DNA of 64,000 nt, taken from Saprospiraceae bacterium. Lineage in GTDB: Bacteria > Bacteroidota > Bacteroidia > Chitinophagales > Saprospiraceae. Position 1 is the stretch's first letter. Every line of letters begins with the position of its first letter. Below, piece after piece: positions 28,227-38,352 of this stretch. The notes under the pieces are model-generated. The model was given only the letters and a program-made list of their open reading frames with translations, ran no database searches and had not been told where the DNA came from. The position numbers and the translations under genes are program-made. The stretch covers positions 79,626 to 143,625 of the forward strand of contig JADKFC010000012.1 of assembly GCA_016717655.1 (NCBI GenBank), given 5' to 3'.

Positions 28227-29216
28227 ATGTTGGATAATGCTCAAATACTGGTTAAAAAGAATCTCTGGTTTCTATCAGGGAAGCTGCTTTTAATTGGTGT
28301 GCTATCCTGGTTGATTTACGACCGCATCTGGGTGCAACAGGTTGAGACAGGGTACTTTGACCATCTTCAAAAAGTTTTATCGGGAGGTCAGCTTGGCTGG
28401 TTAATAGCGTGTTTGCTTTTAGCCCCGTTCAACTGGATGCTGGAAGTGATCAAATGGAAACAACTGACTTCGCCCTTTCAGCGGCTGAGTTGGAAGGAAG
28501 CCTCCCAGTCTATCTTAGCCGGCATCTCATTGGGCTTGCTCACACCGGCCCGGTTTGGAGAATATGGGGGCAGGTTGCTGCACTCATCAGCAGGGCACAG
28601 AGCCTCTACCTTGTACGCTCACTTTATCGGAAGCCTATCCCAGAACATACCCGTATTTTTGTTTGGATCCGTTGCCGTAGCCTGGTACTTTAGCCAGTAT
28701 TATATGGCCAACACAGTGATGGCCATGTCTATTGCCTTTGTGTTGATGTCAGCCGGCATTTTGATGATTTTGTTGTTTATGCAGCACCACAGCCTGGCCA
28801 TGTGGATGTCAAGATTCAAGTGGTTGAAAGAAATAAAGTCTGTACAGAAAGAAGTGAATTATACGCCGCACATTTTGCACAGTGTGGCGCTGCTTTCCTT
28901 GTTTAGGTTTCTGATTTTTGTAAGTCAATACCTCACCCTGTTGTATTTGTTTGACCTGCCCATTGGATGGTGGCAAGCAATGATGGGTGTTTTTGTCATT
29001 TTTGTTTTTCAGTCAGGGCTGCCCCTGCCCCCTGTTTTGGGCATTGTAGCCAGGACCCAGCTATCTGTGGTGGTTTGGTCGGTATTTGCACAAGACCAGC
29101 TCTCCATGCTAACCGTTCCCCTTCTTTTATACACCATCAATTTGTTGTTTCCGGCCGTTATAGGAGGAATTATACTCATTGGTACCAATTATCAAAGACA
29201 AATAGACCATGAATAA
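28227..29216 (+). CDS. Flippase-like integral membrane protein (UPF0104/AglD-MprF TM family)
   Basis: 329 residues with about eight hydrophobic helices. The motif SLGLLTPARFGEYGGR and the late segment QSGLPLPPVLGIVARTQ are typical of the lysylphosphatidylglycerol-synthase transmembrane/flippase-like family. Substrate unknown, probably a lipid or lipid-linked sugar. It overlaps the start of the next gene by 8 bp, so the three genes to 30636 form an operon. Confidence 0.8.
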   Translation: MLDNAQILVKKNLWFLSGKLLLIGVLSWLIYDRIWVQQVETGYFDHLQKVLSGGQLGWLIACLLLAPFNWMLEVIKWKQLTSPFQRLSWKEASQSILAGISLGLLTPARFGEYGGRLLHSSAGHRASTLYAHFIGSLSQNIPVFLFGSVAVAWYFSQYYMANTVMAMSIAFVLMSAGILMILLFMQHHSLAMWMSRFKWLKEIKSVQKEVNYTPHILHSVALLSLFRFLIFVSQYLTLLYLFDLPIGWWQAMMGVFVIFVFQSGLPLPPVLGIVARTQLSVVVWSVFAQDQLSMLTVPLLLYTINLLFPAVIGGIILIGTNYQRQIDHE

Positions 29217-30034
29217 AAAAGCAATCTTGTTTTGTTTGATTTTATTTTCATCCATGGCCTTTGCTCCACCAAACACCCATGGGGGGCCATGAAGTATGCT
29301 CCATTGAAAACACCAGTTTTGTAGCCGGCGAAAGACTGGTGTACAAGGCCTATTACAATTGGAAATTTGTGTGGATACCGGCGGGAGAAGCCGTGTTTGA
29401 TGTGATAGAAAATAAAAACGATTACGAAGTCAGGGTGATAGGCAAGACCTATGAATCCTACGATTATTTTTTTAAAGTCAGAGACTACTTTTACAGCAAG
29501 ATTGACAAAACGACCCTGTACCCCAAAAACTTTGTGCGCATCATAGAAGAAGGCGACTACCGCAAATTTGACAGCATCAGCTTTGACCAGGTAAGGAGGA
29601 AGGCGTATTCGTACAATGGCAAAACGAGGGCCACTGCCAAGCTGCAGCAGGCCAATTTTGATGAATGTATGCACGATTTGCTTTCGGTTTTGTACTACCT
29701 GAGAAACGTGAATGTTGACCAGTATAAAAAAGGTACGTATATACCCACCCAGGTATACTTTGACAATGAAAAATATCCTATCAAAGTAAGGTACGAAGGA
29801 AGAGAGCAAAAAAAAGAGATCAAAGAATTGGGCACCTACAACACGGTAAAGGTGATACCGGACCTGGTAGTTGGCAATGTATTTAAAGATGGCGACAAGA
29901 TGAAGATCTGGGTATCAGACGATGCCAACAAGGTGCCCTTGCTGATAGAGTCTCCCCTTAAGATAGGTTCCGCCAAGGCCGTGTTAAAAAGTTACAAAGG
30001 ACTCAGGTATAAGCTGAGTTCAAAAATTGAATAA
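29209..30034 (+). pseudogene. Exported DUF3108-type protein, 5' end frameshifted in a G run
   Basis: The ATG at 29209 gives a clean signal peptide (MNKKAILFCLILFSSMAFA) but reaches a stop after 27 residues. The conserved body is in another frame (HEVCSIENTSFVAGERLVYKAYYNWKF ... GLRYKLSSKIE). Removing one G from the G6 run at 29281-29286 joins them as ..APPNTHGGHEVCS... into a protein of about 274 residues. The body resembles DUF3108 proteins (N-terminal AGERLVYKAYYNW, C-terminal MKIWVSDDANKVPLLIE). Either a base-calling error or a real mutation removing export. Taken alone the body could start at TTG 29261 or ATG 29279 but would lack a signal peptide. Confidence 0.75.
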
Positions 30035-30039
30035 GGATC

Positions 30040-30636
30040 ATGAGATTGATTGTAAAAATACTGATCGTAGTATTGATAGCGGCCATAGGCATCCTGGCCG
30101 GTGTATATTGGGGCAGTACCCTAGGACAGCCTAAGACCGAAGAAAACGTGAGTGTGGTGGTTGAAAAAATTGAAAAGGTAGCCAAGCTGATTACCATTGA
30201 AACCCACCTCTCAGAAATCTATACCTACAAGGATTATTACAACTACGACTGGAGCTGGCTGAGAAAAAAGGCCTTGCTGAGGGTCAATGCAAAAGTGAGT
30301 GCGGGCTACGACCTTAAAAAACTCAACATCAGGGCGGATTCAAAGACCAGGACCATTACCATAGGACCAATACCCAAGGTAGAGATCTTGTCTGTGGATC
30401 ACAGCCTCGATTATTTTGATGTAGAGGAAGGCGTGTTTAACAGCTTTGCTCCCGAAGATTACAATAAAATCAATGCCAATGCCAAGGCCTACATTACCAA
30501 GGTGGCTGCCAATGATGAAGTATTAAAACAGGCAGCCCTTCAGGAGAATGTAATGATCGATATGATGAAGGCCATGGCACAGTCAATGGGTTATACCCTG
30601 GTGTTGGACAAGGGCGTTGAAGCTCCGATACGATAA
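30040..30636 (+). CDS. DUF4230 membrane-anchored protein
   Basis: 198 residues: N-terminal transmembrane anchor (LIVKILIVVLIAAIGILAGVYWG) and an extracytoplasmic domain with KLITIETHLSEIYTYKDYY, LLRVNAKVSAGYDLKKL and TITIGPIPKVEILSVDHSLDYFD, matching the DUF4230 family. Function not established. Last gene of the operon. Confidence 0.75.
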   Translation: MRLIVKILIVVLIAAIGILAGVYWGSTLGQPKTEENVSVVVEKIEKVAKLITIETHLSEIYTYKDYYNYDWSWLRKKALLRVNAKVSAGYDLKKLNIRADSKTRTITIGPIPKVEILSVDHSLDYFDVEEGVFNSFAPEDYNKINANAKAYITKVAANDEVLKQAALQENVMIDMMKAMAQSMGYTLVLDKGVEAPIR

Positions 30637-31253
30637 TCATAAATAGTAAAAAGATTAATAAGCTTAATCAAGTAAGACGATAGTCGAGCCCTGGCATCTG
30701 CAACCACAAATTTTTGGCTTAGTATTTTATGCAAACACGAAGATGGCTCAGATGCCTACTGGTCACCCATTAAAAAACGGGTAAATCTTTGTTTTGTGCC
30801 AATTGTAGAAAGGGCTCAAGAGGGCTCAAATAGGTACAAATTCCATTAAAAAGACGAAAATCACCTGAATGTCAGATATTGTATATTTTGCAGTTGGTTT
30901 AATAACGGAAATAATTCATAAAGAGCTGAATAACAGAACAATACAAACAAAATAAGTTTTTAACACATTGTAAAACAACGAGTTATAAAAACCTTACAGA
31001 TCGCATAAAAAATAAAAAATGACTGAAAAAGCTCTAAAAAATCTAATAAAATCTAAACAATTGCTATTTTTACTTATCTATATAAATGAACCCATTGCGA
31101 AAATGATCAGGGCAAGCCTTGCCAAAATAAAATCCAAATTGCCGGCTGGAGTTATAAAATCTAATTAAAATTTTCAATTGGTTTTTTGGGGTTATGCAGG
31201 ATGCCAAAGCCATTTAGGGTGGCGGCATCCTGTTCATTTTTAGGGGATATGTT
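30637..31253. other. AT-rich non-coding region before the sulfatase gene
   Basis: About 620 bp with no credible gene. A small palindrome GATTAA-taagc-TTAATC lies near 30652. Base composition drops sharply compared with the preceding operon, marking the left side of the accessory island. Confidence 0.5.
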
Positions 31254-31261
31254 TAACTTTG
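31254..31261 (+). promoter_or_regulatory. Bacteroidota -7 element for the sulfatase gene
   Basis: TAACTTTG, exact match to TAnnTTTG, 29 bp before the chosen ATG at 31291. It argues against the in-frame upstream start at 31186. Confidence 0.5.
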
Positions 31262-31290
31262 ACCCCGCCCACCTACAATGGAGGCCCACA

Positions 31291-33087
31291 ATGAGGTTTT
31301 ATATCAAATACTTTTTTTACTGGTTGTTGTATTTTGCGCTTGCCCGCCTAGTGTTTTTGGTGTTTCATTATGACAAGTTAGATACCAACAAGCACACCTT
31401 GCAGGAAGTAGCATTATCCTTTGTGCACGGCATGCGCATGGACGCATCGATGGCTGCGTATCTTTCCATAGTCCCGTTTATTTTATACCCGTTTATCAGT
31501 AAGAGGTTTATTGGCAAAAGCCTGAAAACCTATCACTATGTAGTATTGGCCATTACCTCATTGATGGTAGTAGCCGACCTCAGTTCCTATAAGGCATGGG
31601 GCTTCCGGCTGGACGCTTCCATATTGGATTATATGTCGCACCCCAAAGAAGCGCTGGCCTCTACCCTGACAGCACCCCTCGGCTGGCTGGCATTGATCTT
31701 TGTGGTATTGGCATCCGCCTTTGGCTACCTGTATGCTAGATGGGTAGAAGAAAAAACCGTGGCCAAGATCCGAGCCGTGTTATTGCTGGCACTTCCTTTG
31801 TTGGTTTTACCCATGAGAGGAGGTTGGGGTGTAGCGCCCCTCAATCCGGGCAGCGTCTTCTTTTCGGCCCACCCATTTTTGAATGTGTTGGCACTGAATG
31901 CCTGCTGGAATTTTATGCATACGGCCGCGCACAAAAAGATGAAAAAAAATCCCTTTGTGGTCTGCTCAGAAAAAGAGCTCAAGGTCACGATGGATTCATT
32001 GACTGCAAAGACAAATCCCGCCTTTTATCTGCACCAAAAACAAAAGCCCAACGTGATCATAGTGATCTGGGAAAGCCTCACCGCCAAGATGTACAATAAG
32101 CAGCACAAAGGTGTAAGCGTGATACCCACCATCGACTCATTGAGCCAAAACGCTGTTTGGTTCAGCCGGATGTATGCCTCCGGTGACAGAACCGAAAAAG
32201 GCCTGGCTGCCATCCTGAGCGCCTATCCGGCCCAGGCCCTGACCTCTATAGTGAAAGAAACCAAAAAGGCAAGTAGCCTGCCCTCACCCGTGACGGCCCT
32301 GGCACAAAGAGGTTATGAAACCTCCTTTATCTATGGCGGCGACCTCGAGTTTGCGGGCATGGGTGCCTATCTCCGCTCCATGGGCTTTGGCCAGATCAAA
32401 GAGATGGACGACTTTCCCAAAGAGCAGCACAACTCCAAGTGGGGCGCCCACGATGAGTTTATCTTTCAAAAAAGCATAAAGACCCTGCAAGAAAGACCTG
32501 CACAAAAACCCTTCTTTCATGCAGTACTTACCCTCACCAGCCACGAGCCCTTTGAAACCCCCAGGCCCAAAAAGATAACAGGCAATGACGAGCTCAGCCT
32601 TTTTTACAATGCCCACCGCTACACCGATGATTGCCTCAAAGCATATATGCACGATTTGAAAAAAGCCGGCTTGTGGGACAATACCATCTTGATCATCCTC
32701 GGAGACCACGGCCATCGCCTACCCACCGCCCAAAGTAAAATCGAAGATTTTGCCATACCCATGATCTGGACCGGCGGTGCCATCGATACCACCTTCAACC
32801 AGACAAAAGCCACCTCCCAAACCGACCTGATGCCCACCCTCTTGGCCCAGCTGGGCTTAGATGCCCGTGCCTTTACCTTCGGCAAAAACGCCTTGTCTGC
32901 CCAGGGGGCCGAGTGGGCCTTTTTTGCTTTTAACAATGGCATTGGTTATGTGAATAAAGACAATGCTGTTGTGTTTGACAATGCGGGGAAGAGTGTGGTT
33001 GAGCAGAGAGGTAAAAATCCTGGACACAAGGTAGAAATAGCAAGGAGGGTACAGCAGGCGGTGGTGGTGGATTATTTGGGGAGGTAG
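31291..33087 (+). CDS. LTA-synthase-like sulfatase/phosphoglycerol transferase, intact copy
   Basis: 598 residues: about five N-terminal transmembrane helices (to ~residue 160), then an extracytoplasmic alkaline-phosphatase-superfamily domain. Visible metal and catalytic sites: VIWESL (metal Glu), GDRTEKGLAAILSAYP (nucleophile Thr), SKWGAHDEF and ILGDHGHR (metal Asp-His). Such proteins transfer phosphoglycerol or phosphoethanolamine to envelope glycans. This is the parent of two truncated copies at 36983 and 44936; all three stop at the same codon context (DYLGR). Confidence 0.85.
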   Translation: MRFYIKYFFYWLLYFALARLVFLVFHYDKLDTNKHTLQEVALSFVHGMRMDASMAAYLSIVPFILYPFISKRFIGKSLKTYHYVVLAITSLMVVADLSSYKAWGFRLDASILDYMSHPKEALASTLTAPLGWLALIFVVLASAFGYLYARWVEEKTVAKIRAVLLLALPLLVLPMRGGWGVAPLNPGSVFFSAHPFLNVLALNACWNFMHTAAHKKMKKNPFVVCSEKELKVTMDSLTAKTNPAFYLHQKQKPNVIIVIWESLTAKMYNKQHKGVSVIPTIDSLSQNAVWFSRMYASGDRTEKGLAAILSAYPAQALTSIVKETKKASSLPSPVTALAQRGYETSFIYGGDLEFAGMGAYLRSMGFGQIKEMDDFPKEQHNSKWGAHDEFIFQKSIKTLQERPAQKPFFHAVLTLTSHEPFETPRPKKITGNDELSLFYNAHRYTDDCLKAYMHDLKKAGLWDNTILIILGDHGHRLPTAQSKIEDFAIPMIWTGGAIDTTFNQTKATSQTDLMPTLLAQLGLDARAFTFGKNALSAQGAEWAFFAFNNGIGYVNKDNAVVFDNAGKSVVEQRGKNPGHKVEIARRVQQAVVVDYLGR

Positions 33088-33150
33088 GGGGCACCGATGA
33101 AATCATTCTGCCTCGATTTTCTATGCGACAGGAAGTAAAGATAATTATCT

Positions 33151-33548
33151 TAAATTCAGAATGTTATTTTGTATATGCACACTTGGGCGCGAGTCTTCCA
33201 AATTTTATATTGCATAAAACGATGGAACAAAATACATTTGAAATTTTGAGCATAGTTATTTTTGTTATATTATATTTGTATGGATTAAAAGTACTTAGCG
33301 TGAAAAAGACACCCATGTCCTGATAGATGGCACTGAATTTAACTCATACTGGATCTTTGGATTTTAATGGAAGCGTTGGCTTTAATCGTTTATTAAATGT
33401 TTGTAAAAGATTAAAAGTGGAAGTTAATAAGTATGAAATAGACGAGTATAGAGGTTGACGTAGGGTGTTGTTATTGATATTCAGAGGTTTATAAAAATTG
33501 TATGAATTACGGATTTAAGAGGATGTGGGTATTAACAAGTTGTGCAAC
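33151..33548 (+). repeat. Leader repeat R1 (first of three ~390-bp non-coding copies)
   Basis: Starts about 64 bp after the intact sulfatase. Landmarks shared with R2 and R3: AAATTTTATATTG at 33200 and GTACTTAGC at 33292, 91-92 bp apart in all copies, then a weakly conserved segment around TGTTTGTAAA. It ends at GTTGTGCAAC (33539-33548), just before cargo gene 33602. Unlike R2 and R3 it contains TATATTTG near 33272, a possible promoter -7 box. No conserved reading frame. Confidence 0.65.
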
Positions 33549-33601
33549 ATAAAAAAGAAAGTGGCAGTACTTTAGAATTCAACAAAGTAAATACAAATAA
33601 T

Positions 33602-35302
33602 ATGAAAAAGAAAATTCAAGTTTTAGTATTTAGCCTATTTATTTCAACAATTGGATTTAGTCAAAATTGCTACTCTGTTTTGGCGAATTTAAATGGAATG
33701 GACATTTCTGCATATCAAGGAGAACTAAATGCAAAATCTTGTGAATTAAAAGACTCCTTCCATCAGGATTTCAGAAGTGAATTTGGAGTTTTTGATTTTG
33801 GTTATTATCAAATTTCAAGAACTTTTCAGGGCGGTTTTGATCAAGTTTGGGATAAAATAATTGCAGATGCCAATGCATCAAAAAGGTATAATGTTATCTT
33901 TGGTAGAGAGACTACTTCTGAGGGTGGAGTAGATGTCAATCAAAGAGTTAAGCTGAATTTGCCAAGTACAGGAGACATGGCTTGTATGTCTCAAGAAATG
34001 TTAGAAAGCATCACTCAAGAAATGAAAATTATACTCAATGAGAAAAACAAGCCATATCATACCAAGCAAATAAGAGCTTTACAAGTTTTATCAGAATTTA
34101 TTATAGGCGCCAGAAACTGTTGTGCAGGTGGAAACCGTAGTGGAAGTAGAGTAGTGACAGATATTGATACATCCAAATTAAAGATTCAACTTTGTAGTGA
34201 TAATTGTAGTAACAATTATTCACCACAAAATTCAGTGGCTCTGATTCTTAATAATAAGATGCCGGATATATTATTTAAAATCTACTATCCGAATTCTAGT
34301 AATATGTGTTTTGATGTAGATGCAGTCGTTACAATAAACTACAAGAAAACAACGAATGTAACTAGTAGAAACAGAGATGATAAATTTGTAACTGTTGCAA
34401 GAAGTAAACTTGGAAACTCTGTTTATTGTAGTTGGGGTACTCAGACTGTTCATGACAAAAAATGGCCAACTAATCAAGGTGGACGGGTCAAGATAGAATT
34501 GAAAGACATACTTGGCAATATTTTAAAAACATTCCATTTTACTATTAAAGCACAAAATCCAAAGATTGGTGAAGTAATGCTTTATCTTGATGAAGCTCCT
34601 CAAAATGCGGCATGGTTCTTCAAAAAAATGGCAATGCACGAAAGCGGAACTTCATCTATGGATGCTTCTGCAGAAATGCTCCAATTCAACCCTTACAACC
34701 CATCATCAGAAAGCCTCCACATGGATTGGAATCATAGCAGCAGATGTCCAAACTTTAGTACCAATGGCAATGGTGGTCCTGGTGATGGCGGTATTGGTAT
34801 TATGCAACTCACAGACCCTAAACCACATACTCAAGCACTTTGGGATTGGAAATGTAATGTTTATGGTGCATATAAGTTACTTACAGGAAACAAACAGAAA
34901 ATTCTTAACCAATTTGATGACTATGTTTGGGAACATCCTTCCGATCCAACAAAAGACCACATGATTACCAAATGGGATAAAGCTTGGCCTAATGACAAAG
35001 TTGTTAAACTCAATGAGACATATGCTGGTTATACTTGGAAATTTGGGGCAAGTCAATTATATGGCAATGAATTTGGCAAAATCAACAACTATTTTAATGA
35101 AACTCTAGCAAACGGAGAAAAATCAATATTAGATGCTTGGCTTATAAAACTTTATAACTGCTTTGGATGTACAGCATTATTGACTGCATCACAAGCATCA
35201 GAGACTGCTAAACCGCTTTGGCAAATTAACTGGATCAATAATACTAATGGAAATAATTATATTGAAGATATATTTACACAACAAATCCCAAGCTATAAAT
35301 AA
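33602..35302 (+). CDS. Secreted protein with lytic-transglycosylase/lysozyme-like C-terminal domain
   Basis: 566 residues from MKKKIQVLVFSLFISTIGFSQ (signal peptide); the first ~340 residues are not recognised. The C-terminal part has a goose-lysozyme/SLT-like pattern: AMHESG (candidate catalytic Glu), a Gly-rich stretch, GIGIMQLTDP, and an Asn/Gly-rich helix region with Trp residues. This suggests peptidoglycan cleavage, but the assignment is by motif only. An in-frame GTG upstream at 33542 falls inside the leader repeat core site, so the ATG at 33602 is preferred. Low GC. The next gene begins 1 bp after the stop. Confidence 0.65.
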   Translation: MKKKIQVLVFSLFISTIGFSQNCYSVLANLNGMDISAYQGELNAKSCELKDSFHQDFRSEFGVFDFGYYQISRTFQGGFDQVWDKIIADANASKRYNVIFGRETTSEGGVDVNQRVKLNLPSTGDMACMSQEMLESITQEMKIILNEKNKPYHTKQIRALQVLSEFIIGARNCCAGGNRSGSRVVTDIDTSKLKIQLCSDNCSNNYSPQNSVALILNNKMPDILFKIYYPNSSNMCFDVDAVVTINYKKTTNVTSRNRDDKFVTVARSKLGNSVYCSWGTQTVHDKKWPTNQGGRVKIELKDILGNILKTFHFTIKAQNPKIGEVMLYLDEAPQNAAWFFKKMAMHESGTSSMDASAEMLQFNPYNPSSESLHMDWNHSSRCPNFSTNGNGGPGDGGIGIMQLTDPKPHTQALWDWKCNVYGAYKLLTGNKQKILNQFDDYVWEHPSDPTKDHMITKWDKAWPNDKVVKLNETYAGYTWKFGASQLYGNEFGKINNYFNETLANGEKSILDAWLIKLYNCFGCTALLTASQASETAKPLWQINWINNTNGNNYIEDIFTQQIPSYK

Positions 35303-35303
35303 T

Positions 35304-36680
35304 ATGAAATATCTATTTTATCTATTTAACATTATATTTATTACAAGTTGTTATGGGCAATCATCTAAAAACTACAAAGAAGTACCATATCTCATCATGT
35401 CGCACAGTAATGATATCAATACGCATAAACACATTAAATCTAGCTATAAAGCCAGTGATACAAGTTTTGTAAGTCTCTTACTAAGTTTTGATAAGGGAAA
35501 GATAAATGTAATTGATACACTTAATTATGATATTAGAATGAATAATATGGTAAGTTCAGTGACACATTACGATGAATTTTGTTTTTTTACGATTGGCGAA
35601 GGGGAAAAAGACAATTCCAAGAACATAACAGAACTTTTGACAAGGGGTGAAAATTATATGTTCCGGAGCTTCTTTAATATATTAGATTATTCAAGTGGGA
35701 ATATAATAAAAAGAAAAGCTGAAGTTGACTCTTTGCCAATTCCTCATGGCACAAGTGGCGATGAAATGGGATATATCATTGATGGTAATTTTATGTTTGT
35801 TTGTAAGCCTAATAAAGATTTATCCAACGGTAAAAGTTTTTATAACCTGACTGATAAGTACTCAAAAATAGTAAGACCGCTCACAGATAAAGAGTGGATG
35901 CAAAACTATTACATTAAATCGCATGCTGGATATATACCAAATTGGTATTACAACTTTGTTTGCGATACTTTAGGTAATATTCTTCATAGAAACTCTTCCG
36001 AAGATAATCCATATAAATGGGAGATTTTTAACTTTGATTATCCAAGAGTGAAAAGTGAAGCTAAAGCAGTAAGTGGTTTAAATATTTTATATAATACAAA
36101 TAAATCAAAATTTCTAATTGGATTTAAGCAAGTAAGGTCTGAGTATCAAAAAAAGGGGCTTGTATCACCTATCTACAAGAAGGATAAGCAAACTAGTCAA
36201 TGGACAGAACTAAAGAATTTACCCTCAATTCAATTCAGTGTTTACAAGGATGAATACTTATACGGGACGATAATGGATCACAAAAATATACATGGAGAAG
36301 CATTAGAAGATACGATCGCCAAGTATGAAATGAGAAATCCTAAAAAGTACTCAACAAAGTATGCAACTACCCCAAATACTACTTTTATGACAGGCAAATT
36401 TTTCATCTATCATGTACCCACACAACGAGTAATAGAATATAAAGGACAAGATATCGATACGGAGCTTTTGTTTATTAAAGATGATTGGGTTTACTACAGA
36501 GATTTTGATAAAATAAAAAGGATCAAATTAGACATTTCAACATTTTCATTAAATTCAAAATCAGATAAAACCCTGTGCCAGGATCGTGAGATGATACCGA
36601 ATGTACACCATATATTTTGGGCAAGTGAAAAGCCAATAGAAGTAGAATGGCTAAGCCCAAAACCAAAAAACATCAAATAG
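35304..36680 (+). CDS. Lipoprotein of unknown function, partner of the lysozyme-like gene
   Basis: 458 residues with a lipobox (FIITSC, Cys about 16), so probably an outer or inner membrane lipoprotein. The rest is beta-rich with Tyr/Lys and no recognised domain. It starts 1 bp after the upstream stop, so the two are co-expressed. A self-protection role against the lytic domain is possible by analogy with effector-immunity pairs, but is only inference. Confidence 0.6.
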   Translation: MKYLFYLFNIIFITSCYGQSSKNYKEVPYLIMSHSNDINTHKHIKSSYKASDTSFVSLLLSFDKGKINVIDTLNYDIRMNNMVSSVTHYDEFCFFTIGEGEKDNSKNITELLTRGENYMFRSFFNILDYSSGNIIKRKAEVDSLPIPHGTSGDEMGYIIDGNFMFVCKPNKDLSNGKSFYNLTDKYSKIVRPLTDKEWMQNYYIKSHAGYIPNWYYNFVCDTLGNILHRNSSEDNPYKWEIFNFDYPRVKSEAKAVSGLNILYNTNKSKFLIGFKQVRSEYQKKGLVSPIYKKDKQTSQWTELKNLPSIQFSVYKDEYLYGTIMDHKNIHGEALEDTIAKYEMRNPKKYSTKYATTPNTTFMTGKFFIYHVPTQRVIEYKGQDIDTELLFIKDDWVYYRDFDKIKRIKLDISTFSLNSKSDKTLCQDREMIPNVHHIFWASEKPIEVEWLSPKPKNIK

Positions 36681-36982
36681 TTTATCACTATAGGAAAATA
36701 GTGAAATGAAGTCAATGAGTTCACTTTTGATTGCCTTTTTATCATTCAGGCAAACAGCCAAACTTTTAATTGCGTTCAATATAGGAAGATTATGGATAGA
36801 GAAATAGTTGCCTTATAATATACTAAGGCAGACAGAATGTTTATAAATGACTAAATGGTGAATATTGCAGGACAGGCATGCGAAATCTTTTTATCTCAGA
36901 TCCTAAAATTTCAGATTTTGGCGAACTTAATACAAAATGAAATCCACATGCTGCATATTCTCATTAATATGTAACACCTTTT
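36681..36982. other. Non-coding spacer before the second sulfatase tail
   Basis: AT-rich, no gene. The expected inverse of the left core GTTGTGCAAC was looked for here and not found. Short inverted matches occur (TATCACTATAGGAAAATAGTGA near 36684-36705). Confidence 0.4.
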
Positions 36983-37872
36983 CGCACCGAAAAAGGTTTG
37001 GCCGCCATATTGAGTGCTTACCCCGCCCAGGCCCTCACGTCTATCGTAAAAGAAACCAAAAAAGCGGCTAGCCTGCCCTCACCGATGATCCCATTGAAAC
37101 AAAGGGGCTACGAAACCTCCTTCATCTATGGCGGTGACCTCGAGTTTGCGGGCATGGGTGCCTATCTCCGCTCCATGGGCTTTGGCCAGATCAAAGAGAT
37201 GGATGACTTTCCCAAAGAAGAGCACAACTCCAAGTGGGGCGCCCATGATGAGTTTATTTTTCAAAAAAGCATAAAGACCCTGCAAGAAAGACCTGCACAA
37301 AAACCCTTCTTTCACGTGGTACTTACCCTCACCAGTCACGAGCCCTTTGAAACGCCGAGGCCCAAAAAGATAACAGGCAATGACGAGCTCAGCCTTTTTT
37401 ACAATGCCCACCGCTACACCGATGATTGCCTCAAAGAATATATGCACGATTTGAAAAAGCCGGTTTGTGGGACAACACCATCTTGATCATCCTCGGCGAC
37501 CACGGCCCCCCCTCCCAAAGTAAGGTAGCCGACGTTACCATCCCCATGATCTGGACCGGCGGCGCCATCGATACCACCTTCAACCAAACAAAGACCACCT
37601 CCCAAACTGACCTGATGCCCACCCTGCTGGCCCAGTTGGGCTTAGATGCCCGTGCCTTTACCTTCGGCAAAAACGCCTTGTCTGCCCAGGGGCCGGAGTG
37701 GGCCTTTTTTGCCTTTAACAATGGCATTGGTTATGTGAATAAAGACAATGGCGTAGTGTTTGACAATGCGGGGAAGAGGGTGATTGAGCAGAGAGGTGAA
37801 AATCCTGGACCCACGGTAGAAGTAGCAAGGAGGGTACAGCAGGCGGTGGTGGGGGATTATTTGGGGAGGTAG
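36983..37872 (+). pseudogene. Second, truncated and frameshifted copy of the sulfatase 3' end
   Basis: Similarity to the intact gene begins abruptly at the nucleophile motif (RTEKGLAAILSAYPAQ) and runs to the shared C-terminus DYLGR. The whole membrane domain and the N-terminal third of the catalytic domain are absent. At 37454-37458 an A5 run replaces A6 of the intact copy and shifts the frame; just beyond, DHGHRLPTAQ is shortened to DHGPPSQ, losing a metal histidine. Not functional. Downstream sequence is leader repeat R2. Confidence 0.85.
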
Positions 37873-37944
37873 GGGGTGTGGGAATTCACCTACTTTTAGT
37901 CATTTGTATCCACCTTGCTGTAGAAATGCCATAAATGTAATTAT

Positions 37945-38332
37945 TTGAGAATCGAAATATTATTTTGTGATTAGGCACCGTAATGAGGCGTGGCCAAACA
38001 TTATATTGTAAAAAATGCCACGGTAAATTATATGTGTATTTAGCGGCATAATTTATATTGTTATATTATATTTACGGGGATTATAAGTACTTAGCGTGAA
38101 AAAAACACCCTTACCTAATTAATGGCAGCGATAAAACCTCATACTTGCTCACTGAAATCGGATTGCTGCTTTGGCGTTAAACGTTTGTAAACGATTAAAA
38201 GCAAATCTTTCCAACCGTTTAATAGACGAGTATAAATGTTTAATGAAGGATATTATTATTGATAATCAGGGGTTTAAGAAATTTACAAGAGTTGCGCCTA
38301 TAGGGGGGTGCGGATATAAACAAGTTATCACA
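37945..38332 (+). repeat. Leader repeat R2
   Basis: Second copy of the ~390-bp non-coding element. Landmarks AAACATTATATTG at 37996 and GTACTTAGC at 38087 have the same spacing as in R1 and R3. The right end carries TTGCGCCTATAGGGGGG then ATAAACAA, and stops at GTTATCACA (38324-38332), whose exact reverse complement follows the next gene at 41210. Confidence 0.7.
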
Positions 38333-38352
38333 GATTGAATAAAATAAATATA

